Assembly (NCBI GenBank): GCA_045116675.1
Contig: JBGUMF010000028.1
Coordinates: 1 to 48,253, forward strand
Source: F23-D06 sp045116675
GTDB lineage: Bacteria > Bacteroidota > Bacteroidia > Bacteroidales > WCHB1-69
Direction of reading: 5' to 3'
DNA length: 48,253 nucleotides
How positions within the stretch are numbered: position 1 is the stretch's first letter; every line of letters starts with the position of its first letter. Below the pieces are notes generated by a model. That model did no database searches. It was not told the origin of the DNA and was given only the letters and a program-made list of their open reading frames with translations. This document shows, in pieces, positions 1 to 8,771 of the stretch. A program made the translations under genes and the position numbers.

Positions 1-246
1 CGTGCCGGATACAACTTCAAGAGCAGTCCTTACAAGCTCACCTCCGGCCCGTATAACGGCTCTGCCCACTACGCCTCCGTCGGACTGGGATTCAAGTCCA
101 AATACTTCTTCGCCGATCTGGCATACGTGTTGAAACTCAGCAAAGACAGTTTCTGGCTGTACGACAGCAACGCCCCTGCCACCAGTGCCGTGGAGTATGA
201 AAACAGCACCCATAGAATTGTGGCCACCATCGGCTGTAAATTCTAA
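1..246 (+). CDS. Outer-membrane transport protein, C-terminal end only (OmpP1/FadL-like)
   Basis: The window opens inside an open frame that runs for 81 codons to a TAA stop. The fragment has alternating hydrophobic and polar stretches such as YASVGLGFKSKYFFADLAYV and ends in an aromatic residue (CKF), as expected for the last strands of an outer-membrane beta-barrel. The RAGY start and the long strand ending in DLAYV resemble the C-terminus of the OmpP1/FadL/TodX transporters common in Bacteroidota, which move hydrophobic compounds across the outer membrane. That family assignment is by recollection of the pattern only. The next gene follows after 6 nt on the same strand, so the two are probably co-transcribed. 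The start and most of the barrel lie outside the window. Confidence 0.6.
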   Translation, partial: RAGYNFKSSPYKLTSGPYNGSAHYASVGLGFKSKYFFADLAYVLKLSKDSFWLYDSNAPATSAVEYENSTHRIVATIGCKF

Positions 247-252
247 TCCTAC

Positions 253-1044
253 ATGAAGAGAATACTCATATTGCTCTATACCTTCGTCGCTCTGGGTGTC
301 GCCAACGCCCAAGAGCGACGACCTTTTAGTCCCTATCCATTAGAGCATTACACCGTCGATCTATTTGACAATGTTTATGCCTGGTCCGGTCCTTCATTAA
401 TGCAGTACGACCGCGATGGCAATCTGGTGCGAAACTATAGCAATCCGTCGCTCGGAACCATCACCCATGTTGATGCTTCCTATCCTTCCAAGATTCTGGT
501 TTTTTACCAAGAAGCCGCCTGCATCGTCCTGCTCGACAACCAACTGTCACCCATTGGAAACACGCTGAACCTATTGGACCACAATATGTTCACCATTTCG
601 TTGGCCGCCATGGCCGGCACCAGCAAAATCGCACTATACGACAATCAGAACCAGACACTTCTCCTTTCTGACTTACAACTCAACATTACTGGCACCACGC
701 ACTGCCAAATGGAAAGCGATTTTCATCCCACCTCAATGCAATCCTCACAAGAAAAAAACATCTTGCTTACGGATACCACAAAAGGGGTTTATCTGTTTGA
801 CATTCTTGGTTCTTTTCAGCAAAAAATCATGCTGCCTAATACAATTTGTGCACAAATGGTTGGTGACGAGTTGGTTTATCTGCAAAACGGTATTCTGAGG
901 TTTTACCACTTGCAACAGCACACTTATCACGACAGCGACCTACCCGTTTCGGCATACCGCTCATTCCATTTAGGAAGACAATGTCTCTATATCCAGGACA
1001 CTGCCGGTTATGTCTATCAGATTCCAAGGTCGTTAAAGCCTTGA
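253..1044 (+). CDS. Secreted protein of unknown function, possible beta-propeller
   Basis: This 263-residue protein begins with a typical signal peptide (MKRILILLYTFVALGVANAQ, cleavage after about residue 19), so it should reach the periplasm or outer membrane. No lipobox cysteine is present. The mature part is rich in short beta-strand-like stretches with recurrent Asp/Asn-rich turns (YDRDGNLV, LYDNQNQTLLLSDL, LTDTTKGVYLFD, LYIQDTAGYVYQI), a pattern seen in beta-propeller or PQQ-like repeat proteins; this is inference. It starts 6 nt after an outer-membrane barrel gene and probably shares its transcript, which suggests a periplasmic accessory role. It converges with the lytic transglycosylase gene. 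I do not recognise a named family. Confidence 0.8.
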   Translation: MKRILILLYTFVALGVANAQERRPFSPYPLEHYTVDLFDNVYAWSGPSLMQYDRDGNLVRNYSNPSLGTITHVDASYPSKILVFYQEAACIVLLDNQLSPIGNTLNLLDHNMFTISLAAMAGTSKIALYDNQNQTLLLSDLQLNITGTTHCQMESDFHPTSMQSSQEKNILLTDTTKGVYLFDILGSFQQKIMLPNTICAQMVGDELVYLQNGILRFYHLQQHTYHDSDLPVSAYRSFHLGRQCLYIQDTAGYVYQIPRSLKP

Positions 1045-1073
1045 CGGTGTGATAGTTCACATCCCTTAAACAA

Positions 1074-2678
1074 CTACCTCTTAATCTTGATTTTCTGACC
1101 TATCTGCAAAGAGTTCACATTAGTGATGCGGTTATACTTGGCCAGTTCCGTCGCTGAAACACCATATTTCCTTCCAATGGAAGAGAGCGTGTCGCCCTTT
1201 TTCACCACATAAATGATATCTCCCTGCGGCTTCACCGGCTGCGTACGCACCGAGTCTTGGGGCATTGTGGGATTTGTCGTTACAAGGGATGCGGAATCCG
1301 AAACGGTCTTAGTGCTATCGGCTACCGCCGGAGCGGGTGTCACGGGGCGCACAATCGTCGTGCCCTTCCGGACCAGCAGTCTCTGTCCTACCCGCAAGGA
1401 ATTGCTACGCAGATGGTTCAGCGATTTCAAATGGTTGACCGACACTTTGTACTTGGCCGCGATGCGCGCAAGGGTTTCCCCCTTCTTCACCGTATGATAT
1501 TTGTTGGGCGTTACCTGCACCACCTCACCATTTTCGTTGGTCGTGACATTCAGATTCTTAGTTGGATTGAAGAAATCATCGTAGCGGTAAGCGTGGATGG
1601 AGTCCTTCATTTCCAGATAGCGAATCACATCATTGGATTGGAGGCGCAACGGGAACTGCTGCGTGTAAGCGGGGATAATATACTTCTTGTATTGTGGATT
1701 CAGGGATTTGATTTCATCCAAACTGATATTCAAAACAGCGGCAATCTGCTCAAAATGAAGCTCCTTGTCCACCATTACGGTATCCACATTGGTCGGGATT
1801 GATATCTGGGCCGGGTTGATGCCATACAGATTATGGTAGGTCATCATGTACAATGCCCCAATATAGGCGGGAAAATAGTTCTGTGTTTCGCGGGGCAGAT
1901 AGGGCGACACGCCCCAGAAGTTCGTCTTACCACCCGACCGCTGGATAGCCTTCCGCACATTGCCCGTCCCGCAGTTATAGGCGGAGATGGCCAGGCCCCA
2001 GTCGTTGAAGATCTTGTACAGGTCGCGGAGATGGCGGGCAGCGGCATCAGTGGCCTTGTAGGGGTCACGACGGTCATCCACAAACGTGTTGACTTCCAAG
2101 CCATACAGCTTGCCCGTACCGTACATAAACTGCCATATTCCGGTGGCACCCGCCGATGAGACCGCCTGAGGATTCAACGCCGACTCGATGATGGTAATAT
2201 AGACCAACTCCTCCGGCAAATCGTACTTGTCGAAGATCTCCTTCATCCAAGGGTAATAATATTGGGCCAAGCCTAAAATAACCGATGAGGAACGCTGTCT
2301 TTGCACCGAATAGAGCTCGATGAAACGTTTCACCTTATCGTTGTAAGCCAACGGCACCGCCGTCACAATACGCGACAACCGCTTGAAAATCATCGAATCG
2401 TTGTTGTCGTAGGCGCTGGTGTCGTCCTTCAGATTGGAAAGGACAGAATTGCCCTTTGTAAGTTCGTTTTTCACATACCACACATTCAACATGGAATCCA
2501 TCAGAACCACCTCGCGGTTGATGGCAGCATTCGTCAGTTCGGATTCATTCTGCCCCATGGTGGAATCCTGACTGTTGGACGTGATATTCTGCGCGTATAT
2601 GTTTGACATTAACATACACACAAAAAGCAACAACAACCCGATTTTATATTTTATGCAAGTAAATTTCGCAACCGTCAT
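1074..2678 (-). CDS. mltD: Membrane-bound lytic murein transglycosylase (MltD-like) with two LysM domains
   Basis: The 534-residue product should cleave the glycan strands of peptidoglycan in the periplasm by lytic transglycosylation. A signal peptide ends near residue 30 (SNIYAQ). The SLT catalytic domain spans roughly 140-280, with the catalytic glutamate at E165 in IIESALNPQAVSS, followed by AGATGIWQF and ISAYNCGTGNVRKAI, the conserved motifs of this fold. Two LysM peptidoglycan-binding domains follow at about 395-437 (HTVKKGETLARIA) and 490-534 (VVKKGDTLSSIG), joined by a Thr/Pro/Val-rich linker. The ATG start overlaps the stop of the upstream MORN gene by 4 nt (ATGA), so translation is probably coupled. 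It lacks the lipobox of Escherichia coli MltD, so it may be soluble in the periplasm. Confidence 0.93.
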   Translation of the reverse strand: MTVAKFTCIKYKIGLLLLFVCMLMSNIYAQNITSNSQDSTMGQNESELTNAAINREVVLMDSMLNVWYVKNELTKGNSVLSNLKDDTSAYDNNDSMIFKRLSRIVTAVPLAYNDKVKRFIELYSVQRQRSSSVILGLAQYYYPWMKEIFDKYDLPEELVYITIIESALNPQAVSSAGATGIWQFMYGTGKLYGLEVNTFVDDRRDPYKATDAAARHLRDLYKIFNDWGLAISAYNCGTGNVRKAIQRSGGKTNFWGVSPYLPRETQNYFPAYIGALYMMTYHNLYGINPAQISIPTNVDTVMVDKELHFEQIAAVLNISLDEIKSLNPQYKKYIIPAYTQQFPLRLQSNDVIRYLEMKDSIHAYRYDDFFNPTKNLNVTTNENGEVVQVTPNKYHTVKKGETLARIAAKYKVSVNHLKSLNHLRSNSLRVGQRLLVRKGTTIVRPVTPAPAVADSTKTVSDSASLVTTNPTMPQDSVRTQPVKPQGDIIYVVKKGDTLSSIGRKYGVSATELAKYNRITNVNSLQIGQKIKIKR

Positions 2679-4174
2679 TTTATTGTATAGTTATTCCATT
2701 TTAATTCTTTTCCCTCCTTAAACAAAGTGGTTAAAAACTGTATTCCCTCTTCGTTATAATAGGACCATACGCTTTCCTGAAGGCCATTCTCATATTTTCC
2801 GGAAACCTTCACGTTGCCGTTTTCCCAGTAGGCAGTATATTTCCCGTCGCGGACATCCTGCCGATATTGGATTTTGAAGGCCACCTTGCCGGGTTCGTAG
2901 GTAGTGGTCCACAAGCCCTCTTTTCTGCCACCCTCGTATTTGCCGGTCTCCTCGGAGGTGCCGTTCCGGTAATACCAGTTATCCTCCTCCAATCCGGCCA
3001 CATACTTCCCTTTGACCAATGGTTTCCCATGCTCATCATACTCTACATACTCGCCATCAAGATCGCCGTCATCGTATGTAGCCTTCGACATGGTGTCCCC
3101 GTTTGGATAAAACCAGATCCATTCACCGGTTTTCTGGCCTTTACTATTGTATTCGCCTTGGATTTCCACCGTTTTATCCTCAAAAAAGAAACGCCATTCA
3201 CCGATGGGGCGGGAGTTCTTGTAGCGTCCCTGCGAGCGCAGTTCGCCGCTGGGGTAATACTCCTTCCAGAGGCCTTGGCGCAGCCCGTTCATGTCCGTGA
3301 TACCCTCATAGCGGAGAATGCCGTCAGCGAAGACATACCCCTTGGTGATATGGCCGGCGGTGTCAAACTCGCGCCGGATACCCTCGGGCTTGTTTTGGTA
3401 GTAAGTTGCTACAATAGAAGGTCTTCCATTGGAATGGTAGGCCGTACGTTTGTCTAATTGGCGGGTCTCCTTGGCATCCGTCACCAGCTCATCGTGGTCG
3501 TATTTTTCCACCGACAGGAAACTTCCGTTTTCATCATAATATTTGAAAAAACCATTCTTCTTGTCGTTGAGGTAGGTACCTTCCAGGCGGATGCTCCCGT
3601 TAGGCCAGAAATATTTCCAATTGCCCTGCTTGTAGCCGAAATCGTCAATTCGGTTGATGCGTTCGCTACGGCTCATCACACCATGGTAATAGGAGGTGAT
3701 GGCCACCACCCTACCCTCTTGGTTGTACTCCTTGGCCAGTCCGTGGGGCTTGCCAGCCTCGTAGGGCACGGTCCGTTTCAGCCAACCGGCTTGGTCGTAG
3801 GTGTTCACCGTACCCACGATGGTGTCGTGCCGCCATTGGGTTTTAGTGTACTCCTTCGGATTGTATTGAATCTGTTCACCGTGCTTCTCCCCTGCTTTGT
3901 AATTAATTGTCAAATAAGGTTTTCCTTCCGCATAAAATGTCCAAAGGCTGTCCAACAGGAAATCTTTCCGGTTGCCCTCCGACACCAGTTGTCCGTTTTC
4001 ATTGTACGAGCGCCACCAGCCGTCGGGCTTTCCGTTGACCATGCGGCCCTCACTGGACTTCACTCCGGAAGGATAATAGAAAACCGTCACATCCGCAGGC
4101 GCAAGAGTGTCCTGGGCACGGCAGCACACCGTAACCAAAAGCAGCAGTAGCGGAAGAACGGATTTCAACGGCAT
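2675..4174 (-). CDS. Secreted MORN-repeat protein (YwqK-like)
   Basis: The 499-residue protein has a signal peptide (MPLKSVLPLLLLL, then VTVCCRAQ) and is then built almost wholly of MORN-type repeats of about 22-24 residues. Examples are YYPSGVKSSEGRMVNGKPDG, YNENGQLVSEGNRKDF, YYPSGELRSQGRYKNSRPIG and YWENGNVKVSGKYENGLQES. Such repeats form extended beta-hairpin ladders; no enzymatic residues are evident. I chose the ATG at 4174. An in-frame GTG 48 nt upstream would extend the protein into a perfect inverted repeat and would displace the signal peptide from the N-terminus. The gene overlaps the transglycosylase by 4 nt and is transcribed ahead of it, which suggests a cell-envelope role, possibly protein-protein contacts near the peptidoglycan. 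The molecular function is unknown. Confidence 0.88.
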   Translation of the reverse strand: MPLKSVLPLLLLLVTVCCRAQDTLAPADVTVFYYPSGVKSSEGRMVNGKPDGWWRSYNENGQLVSEGNRKDFLLDSLWTFYAEGKPYLTINYKAGEKHGEQIQYNPKEYTKTQWRHDTIVGTVNTYDQAGWLKRTVPYEAGKPHGLAKEYNQEGRVVAITSYYHGVMSRSERINRIDDFGYKQGNWKYFWPNGSIRLEGTYLNDKKNGFFKYYDENGSFLSVEKYDHDELVTDAKETRQLDKRTAYHSNGRPSIVATYYQNKPEGIRREFDTAGHITKGYVFADGILRYEGITDMNGLRQGLWKEYYPSGELRSQGRYKNSRPIGEWRFFFEDKTVEIQGEYNSKGQKTGEWIWFYPNGDTMSKATYDDGDLDGEYVEYDEHGKPLVKGKYVAGLEEDNWYYRNGTSEETGKYEGGRKEGLWTTTYEPGKVAFKIQYRQDVRDGKYTAYWENGNVKVSGKYENGLQESVWSYYNEEGIQFLTTLFKEGKELKWNNYTIK

Positions 4175-4199
4175 TTTTGTTTTACATATATAATAAATA

Positions 4200-4233
4200 A
4201 TTGTAGAGACGTACCTGGGCACGTCTCTACAAT
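4200..4233. repeat. Perfect 13-bp inverted repeat (GTAGAGACG-type palindrome)
   Basis: The arms ATTGTAGAGACGT (4200-4212) and ACGTCTCTACAAT (4221-4233) are exact reverse complements around an 8-nt loop. The element lies between the lipoprotein gene stop (4255) and the MORN gene start (4174), both on the minus strand. The arm sequence matches a palindromic repeat type that I recall seeing dispersed in Bacteroidota and cyanobacterial genomes. It could act as a terminator for the lipoprotein gene or an mRNA-stabilising hairpin for the MORN gene. Confidence 0.75.
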
Positions 4234-4254
4234 CAAAAAAACAGCTTAAACCTT

Positions 4255-4698
4255 TTATTTCGAACCCGTGAATGTGATGATTTCCACTCGGGTGGTCAAT
4301 GTGCCGAGAATCTGGATTTCATACCAAACGGTCATTTCCATATAATTGCCTGAAAACAGCGTCTCCACTTTAATGTTTTTCACCGCTTCGGAAGTGGCAT
4401 CTATATAGTTACTGCCGCCCACGATGGCTTCGAGAATCGTTTTCATATACTCTACATTGTCACTGTTGGCTCTATACACACCCGTAGAGACATACTCCAA
4501 GGGAAGACAAGCATACAGCAGCACACCATTCTGGGACAAGGGGTTATTCGTAATGCGTACCGAACCGTCTTTGGTATGGCCGTCTTTAATGAATGTGAAA
4601 GTACCCGAATATTTGCCGGCATACTTGGAACCTTCACCCGTGGTACAGGCTGAAAAGCCTAACACGATAAGCAGAAAGATTGGGAATAGTCTTTTCAT
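4255..4698 (-). CDS. Small lipoprotein of unknown function
   Basis: The 147-residue product begins MKRLFPIFLLIVLGFSAC, a lipoprotein signal with the acylated cysteine at about residue 18, so it is probably anchored to a membrane on the periplasmic side or at the surface. The mature domain starts YAGKYSGTFTFI and has alternating beta-strand-like segments ending in TRVEIITFTGSK, reminiscent of small lipocalin-like or calycin-like barrels; this is inference. The ATG at 4698 was chosen because an upstream in-frame ATG at 4728 lies within the promoter -7 box (4726-4733). The gene stands alone with its own promoter and is followed by the palindrome at 4200-4233. No named family recognised. Confidence 0.82.
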   Translation of the reverse strand: MKRLFPIFLLIVLGFSACTTGEGSKYAGKYSGTFTFIKDGHTKDGSVRITNNPLSQNGVLLYACLPLEYVSTGVYRANSDNVEYMKTILEAIVGGSNYIDATSEAVKNIKVETLFSGNYMEMTVWYEIQILGTLTTRVEIITFTGSK

Positions 4699-4725
4699 TG
4701 TTGTGAGTTTTAAATTATTGAGCTG

Positions 4726-4733
4726 CAAAGATA
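4726..4733 (-). promoter_or_regulatory. Promoter -7 box (TATCTTTG) for the small lipoprotein gene
   Basis: TATCTTTG reads on the minus strand 28 nt upstream of the ATG at 4698. It matches the Bacteroidota TAnnTTTG consensus and settles the start of the gene. Confidence 0.75.
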
Positions 4734-4761
4734 CAAAAATATTCGCAAAAAAACGATTCCT

Positions 4762-5964
4762 CTATTCCAACATGGCTTTCGCTTTGCGGACGGCTTCCAC
4801 CAGACGGTCGATTTCCTCTTGGGTGTTGTACAGGGCAAACGAGGCGCGTACGGTACCCGGAATCTGGTAATGGTTCATCACAGGTTGGGTGCAGTGGTGG
4901 CCCGTACGCACGGCAATTCCCTGATGATCAAGGAGTACGCCCATATCATACGGGTGGATGTTTCCCACCAGAAATGAAATAACAGCCGCTTTCTCCTTAG
5001 CCTGTCCGATGATGCGGAGGCCCTCTATCTGCAACAGCTGTTGGGTGGCGTATTGTCGCAATCCCTCTTCATATTCTGCAATTTTTTCCACCCCGACCTG
5101 CTGCATGTATTCGATGGCTTTCCGTAATCCGATAACGTCGCCCACGGCCGGTGTGCCCGCCTCGAATTTGAAGGGAAGGTCGTTATAGGTGGTCTTCTCA
5201 AACGTCACATTGCTGATCATCTCGCCACCACCCTGATAGGGTTTCATCTCCCGCAACCATTTTTCCTTACCGTACATCACACCGATACCCATCGGGCCGT
5301 ACATCTTATGGCCGGAGAAACAGTAGAAATCGCAATCCAACTCCTGCACATCCACGGGACAATGGGCCACCGCCTGGGCACCGTCCACCATAACGGGAAC
5401 ATCGTGCGCGTGGGCCATGCGTATAATCTCCCGAATCGGGTTTATCGTGCCTAACGAATTGGACACGTGAGTGATAGCGATAATCTTCGTCTTCGGGGTG
5501 ATCAAAGACTCCAGCTGTTGCATGCACAACTCGCCGTTGTCCTGGAACGGCAGCACCTTGAGTACCGCGCCGCGGTCTTCGCACAGGAACTGCCAAGGCA
5601 CGATGTTGGAGTGGTGCTCCATCTCGGAAATGAGGATCTCATCACCAGGTTGGATATACGTCCTGCCAAACGAGGCCGCCACCAAGTTGATGGATTCCGT
5701 GGCCCCACGGGTGAAGATAACCTCGTAATCGTGCGCCGCATGAATGAACTGCTGGACTGTCCGGCGGGCCACCTCGAACTCTTCGGTGGCCTTCTGGCTC
5801 AAGAAATGCACACCGCGGTGGATGTTGCTGTTGATGCTCTTGTAATAATCCGACAAGGCCTCAATCACCGGCAGCGGCTTCTGCGTGGTAGCGGCATTGT
5901 CGAAATACACCAGCGGTTTGTGATACACTTGTTGGTCCAATATGGGAAAATCATTCCGGTTCAT
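4762..5964 (-). CDS. sufS: Cysteine desulfurase SufS
   Basis: The 400-residue cytoplasmic enzyme is a PLP-dependent (class V aminotransferase fold) cysteine desulfurase that turns L-cysteine into L-alanine and a protein-bound persulfide for iron-sulfur cluster assembly. The PLP-binding lysine is K220 in CFSGHKMYGP. The persulfide cysteine is C358 in RTGHHCTQPVM, whose short surrounding loop is the group II (SufS) signature rather than IscS. The motifs YFDNAATTQKP, MEHHSNIVPW and VDGAQAV are also conserved. Length is normal. No sufBCD or sufE lies in view; instead it is the last gene of a tight unit after a membrane-protein gene (30 nt gap) and tilS. TilS has no cluster, so the linkage may only reflect shared expression. 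Confidence 0.96.
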   Translation of the reverse strand: MNRNDFPILDQQVYHKPLVYFDNAATTQKPLPVIEALSDYYKSINSNIHRGVHFLSQKATEEFEVARRTVQQFIHAAHDYEVIFTRGATESINLVAASFGRTYIQPGDEILISEMEHHSNIVPWQFLCEDRGAVLKVLPFQDNGELCMQQLESLITPKTKIIAITHVSNSLGTINPIREIIRMAHAHDVPVMVDGAQAVAHCPVDVQELDCDFYCFSGHKMYGPMGIGVMYGKEKWLREMKPYQGGGEMISNVTFEKTTYNDLPFKFEAGTPAVGDVIGLRKAIEYMQQVGVEKIAEYEEGLRQYATQQLLQIEGLRIIGQAKEKAAVISFLVGNIHPYDMGVLLDHQGIAVRTGHHCTQPVMNHYQIPGTVRASFALYNTQEEIDRLVEAVRKAKAMLE

Positions 5965-5993
5965 ACGTGTCAGATTGTTTTTTTTAAAAATAA

Positions 5994-6476
5994 TTATTGT
6001 TCTTGGGTACTTTCGTCAGGCTTACGCATGTATTTGAGCTGGGAGGCAAAAAGCAGGATGATGATTACAGTCCAAATGATGGCCTCCCATGTCATCATCA
6101 ACTTGCCGCCAATGACGAAGTTGAGAATGCAGAAAAGCCCTATTTGCCCGATTGTGTAAATATGAAAGCCAATGGGTTTCAGCTTCCAAAGCATAATCAG
6201 TGCTCCGGCAAAAATGGCCATTTCCACCAGTATCAGCAGACCATACTGCCATCCGGCGACAGATTGGAATATCTGGATTACCTCCTTAAAAGCCGCATCA
6301 TCAAAAAAGGGTATCTGCGTCAAGTTGCCAACCGCCTGCCCCATCTTGTCCGGGAACAAGAGGAACAGGGCATAAAGCAGGATGTTGTTGCCCGCCTGAA
6401 TCATGGTGCAAATGGACAGAATCCATAGCAGTATTCCACGCTTGGGTTGTTTTATATTCGGATTGGAATCGTTCAT
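5994..6476 (-). CDS. Four-helix integral membrane protein of unknown function
   Basis: The 160-residue protein has about four predicted membrane segments: near residues 14-42 (ILLWILSICTMIQAGNNILL), 73-96 (WQYGLLILVEMAIFAGALIM), 102-122 (GFHIYTIGQIGLFCILNFVI) and 128-146 (TWEAIIWTVIIILLFA). It has no signal peptide, and the C-terminal tail is charged (KYMRKPDESTQEQ). Its ATG overlaps the tilS stop by 4 nt (ATGA), so it is translationally coupled, and sufS follows. The layout resembles small DUF-type membrane proteins common in Bacteroidota, but I do not recognise a family or function. Confidence 0.8.
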   Translation of the reverse strand: MNDSNPNIKQPKRGILLWILSICTMIQAGNNILLYALFLLFPDKMGQAVGNLTQIPFFDDAAFKEVIQIFQSVAGWQYGLLILVEMAIFAGALIMLWKLKPIGFHIYTIGQIGLFCILNFVIGGKLMMTWEAIIWTVIIILLFASQLKYMRKPDESTQEQ

Positions 6477-7777
6477 TTGATGGAAATTTTATAATAATTA
6501 GTGGAAGAATTGATTTTATAGCGTTCATCGGAACGGAACCCGACAATCCAGATGATGGCGTTGCCCGAACAGAGAAGTTGTATTTCCTGTTTTTGGAAAA
6601 CGTCGATTTTATGGTCGGAGAAGAAGTCGCTGAGTTTTTGTTTGCCGTTCCCTCCCAGGGGGTAGAAGAAATCGCCATGCTGCCAATGGCGTAGCGTCAA
6701 TGGGAAGATGAGCTTTTCCTCCGGAATGAAAAGCGTACGGTTGTTTTTCGGGTATCGGATAGGCTCTTCTGCCGTGCAACGCTCCACCCGAAAATGATTC
6801 TCCAACTCCTCAACCGAATGAATTACGATTATTTTATTCTGTTCCAATTTGTTGGGCCGAACCAGAAAATGATCCCGATTAACGAGAAGCGTGTGCGTGG
6901 GCGACAAATACCGGGTACCGCTTTGGACTTGCGGGTGGCGCACTATCTCTTTCGCCACCTCAGCCGCAAAGCCATATTCATTTAACAATTCATAGAGAAT
7001 AAGGCTTTTACAAGGATGTTCGTCCAACGCGTGAATATTGATTTGAACGCCCTGATCCGTTGGAATTCGTATTTTATTCATTATTACATCCATCTGTTTC
7101 CGATAAAAACCGTACTGCTGGCGGAAGATATGGCAGTTTTGGGAAAATGTATGGATGATGTTGGAGTTCAGCTCGGCGAGCCGGGGAAGCACCGAGTGCC
7201 GTATGCGGTTGCGTTTAATGGATTCGTCGGCGTTGGTGCAGTCGATGGCGAAGGGTATCCTATGCTGATGGGCATACTCCCGGATTTCGTCAGCGGTGAA
7301 CTGTAACATCGGACGGATGATTTTCCCGTTCTTCGGAGGGATGGAGGCCAGACCTTTAAGGCCGGTACCACGACATAAGTTGAGCAAAAGGGTCTCGGCC
7401 ACATCGTTGGCCTGATGGGCGGTCACGATAAAATCGTAATCCCTGCCTATTTCGTCAAACCAGTCATAGCGCAGCTTTCGGGCTGTCATCTCTATGGAAA
7501 GGCCGGAATCTTTCTGGATGCCGATGGTGTCGAATTCACGAAGGAAGAGTGGCACGTTCATCTGTCCGGCCAGCTGTTGTACCAGACGCATGTCGTGATT
7601 GGAGTCCTCGCCCCGGAGATGGAAGTTGCAGTGGGCGATGGCCATATCCAGCCCCGCCTCATGGAACAGGTGTGCCATGACGGTGGAGTCGGCCCCACCG
7701 CTCACCGCCAACAGGTAACGGTAGCCATCGGCCCCGCCCGTCAGCTCCTCCAACGCCGTGCGGAATCGCCCCATCAT
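6473..7777 (-). CDS. tilS: tRNA(Ile)-lysidine synthase TilS
   Basis: TilS attaches lysine to C34 of the tRNA-Ile CAU anticodon using ATP, converting its decoding from AUG to AUA; it acts in the cytosol and is essential in most bacteria. The PP-loop ATP pyrophosphatase motif SGGADS lies at residues 26-31. It is followed by AIAHCNFHLRGEDSNHD and VTAHQANDVAETLLLNLCRGTGLKGL, both typical of TilS, and by CTNADESIKRNRIRHSVLP. The C-terminal substrate-binding domain (about 370-430, with HWQHGDFFYPLGGNGKQKLSDFF) is present, so the protein is full length. I chose the ATG at 7777, which overlaps the upstream lipoprotein stop as ATGA; an alternative start at 7819 would add 14 residues and lengthen the overlap. 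The next gene overlaps by 4 nt. Confidence 0.95.
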   Translation of the reverse strand: MMGRFRTALEELTGGADGYRYLLAVSGGADSTVMAHLFHEAGLDMAIAHCNFHLRGEDSNHDMRLVQQLAGQMNVPLFLREFDTIGIQKDSGLSIEMTARKLRYDWFDEIGRDYDFIVTAHQANDVAETLLLNLCRGTGLKGLASIPPKNGKIIRPMLQFTADEIREYAHQHRIPFAIDCTNADESIKRNRIRHSVLPRLAELNSNIIHTFSQNCHIFRQQYGFYRKQMDVIMNKIRIPTDQGVQINIHALDEHPCKSLILYELLNEYGFAAEVAKEIVRHPQVQSGTRYLSPTHTLLVNRDHFLVRPNKLEQNKIIVIHSVEELENHFRVERCTAEEPIRYPKNNRTLFIPEEKLIFPLTLRHWQHGDFFYPLGGNGKQKLSDFFSDHKIDVFQKQEIQLLCSGNAIIWIVGFRSDERYKINSSTNYYKISIK

Positions 7778-8748
7778 AACACCGCCGGGTTGCTGATCCT
7801 GAAATAGCGCCTCATACACATCTGCATGTACTCGAAACTGCCGAAGTTAACCGATTTGGGCGCTTCGCCCTTCTTGAACATCACCATACCACACGACATC
7901 CCGCTGATATATGGGGTGATGTCACAATCGAACTGCGAGGTCATGTCAAAATCGCGCACGGTGATCTGCTGGTAATTCTGGTACACCTCTTCGTACAGGA
8001 CATGGTTTTCCTCACAGAAAGCCTGCAAACGCGGAATGCATTCGTCCCACATTTCGGGTTTCTCATTTCTGTTATAGAAAAATATGACGGCATCGTAATC
8101 GGGAAGAGTGTCGGCAATCTCCACCATCTCGAACCGTCCGGAAGAGTTGATGACAAACTGCTCGCTGACGATGGATTTTCGGTGGTATTTCTCCGGATCC
8201 TCCATGAAGCCCTGTTTGGTGGCCTTGGTGAGCGACTTTATCCATTCGTATTCTTTCGTGATGGTGTACGTGTTACCGTCGGCTTGGCGGTACGTGTTCC
8301 ACAGCTCCGTTTCAAGCACATCCTGTTTCTGGATGGCCACATTGACGGCCACAGGCAACAGGTCGAGGATGCGCTGGGTGCCGAAGCCGGAGGTGATGAC
8401 GAGGTACATCCACTCCCGCGACTGCGACTGCAGCAGCCACAGCTCCCTGCCTTCGGGCAGACGCTCCTTGCAGCGCACGCCCCACTCCGTGGGAAATTCG
8501 GCCTTGGCCTGCACATGACTGCCGATATAGGTCTGCGCCTTTTCAAAAAAGCGGTCCATAAAATCTTCCGAAAGCGGATAAAGGGTGTACTGGTCCGACA
8601 CGCTGGTGTGGAGCGTATCAGGCAGGATGACGACAGGATAATCGACGAAATTGTCGTCTTTGGGTTCCTCTTTGTTGGATTTGTTGCGGCATCCGACAAG
8701 CACAAGGAGGCTTGCGAGGATGACGAAGATGTTGATTTTCGTGTTCAT
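7774..8748 (-). CDS. Lipoprotein of unknown function upstream of tilS
   Basis: The 324-residue protein starts MNTKINIFVILASLLVLVGC, a lipoprotein signal with the acylated Cys near residue 20. The mature N-terminus is charged and Asn/Lys/Glu rich. The rest is mixed alpha/beta with no motif I recognise; notable segments are SGFGTQRILDLLPVAVNVAI and the Cys-containing C-terminal part (FDCDITPYISGMSCGMVMF). The ORF stays open for about 1 kb upstream of the ATG, but that extension is not protein-like and runs through the divergent promoters, so 8748 is the start. It overlaps tilS by 4 nt and leads the unit lipoprotein, tilS, membrane protein, sufS. Function unknown. Confidence 0.8.
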   Translation of the reverse strand: MNTKINIFVILASLLVLVGCRNKSNKEEPKDDNFVDYPVVILPDTLHTSVSDQYTLYPLSEDFMDRFFEKAQTYIGSHVQAKAEFPTEWGVRCKERLPEGRELWLLQSQSREWMYLVITSGFGTQRILDLLPVAVNVAIQKQDVLETELWNTYRQADGNTYTITKEYEWIKSLTKATKQGFMEDPEKYHRKSIVSEQFVINSSGRFEMVEIADTLPDYDAVIFFYNRNEKPEMWDECIPRLQAFCEENHVLYEEVYQNYQQITVRDFDMTSQFDCDITPYISGMSCGMVMFKKGEAPKSVNFGSFEYMQMCMRRYFRISNPAVL

Positions 8749-8771
8749 TGCGGCTTTGGTATTGACAGGTG

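Noticed and set aside
4175..4222. GTG start for the MORN protein at 4222.
   Set aside because: It would start inside the inverted repeat and add 16 residues before a good signal peptide.
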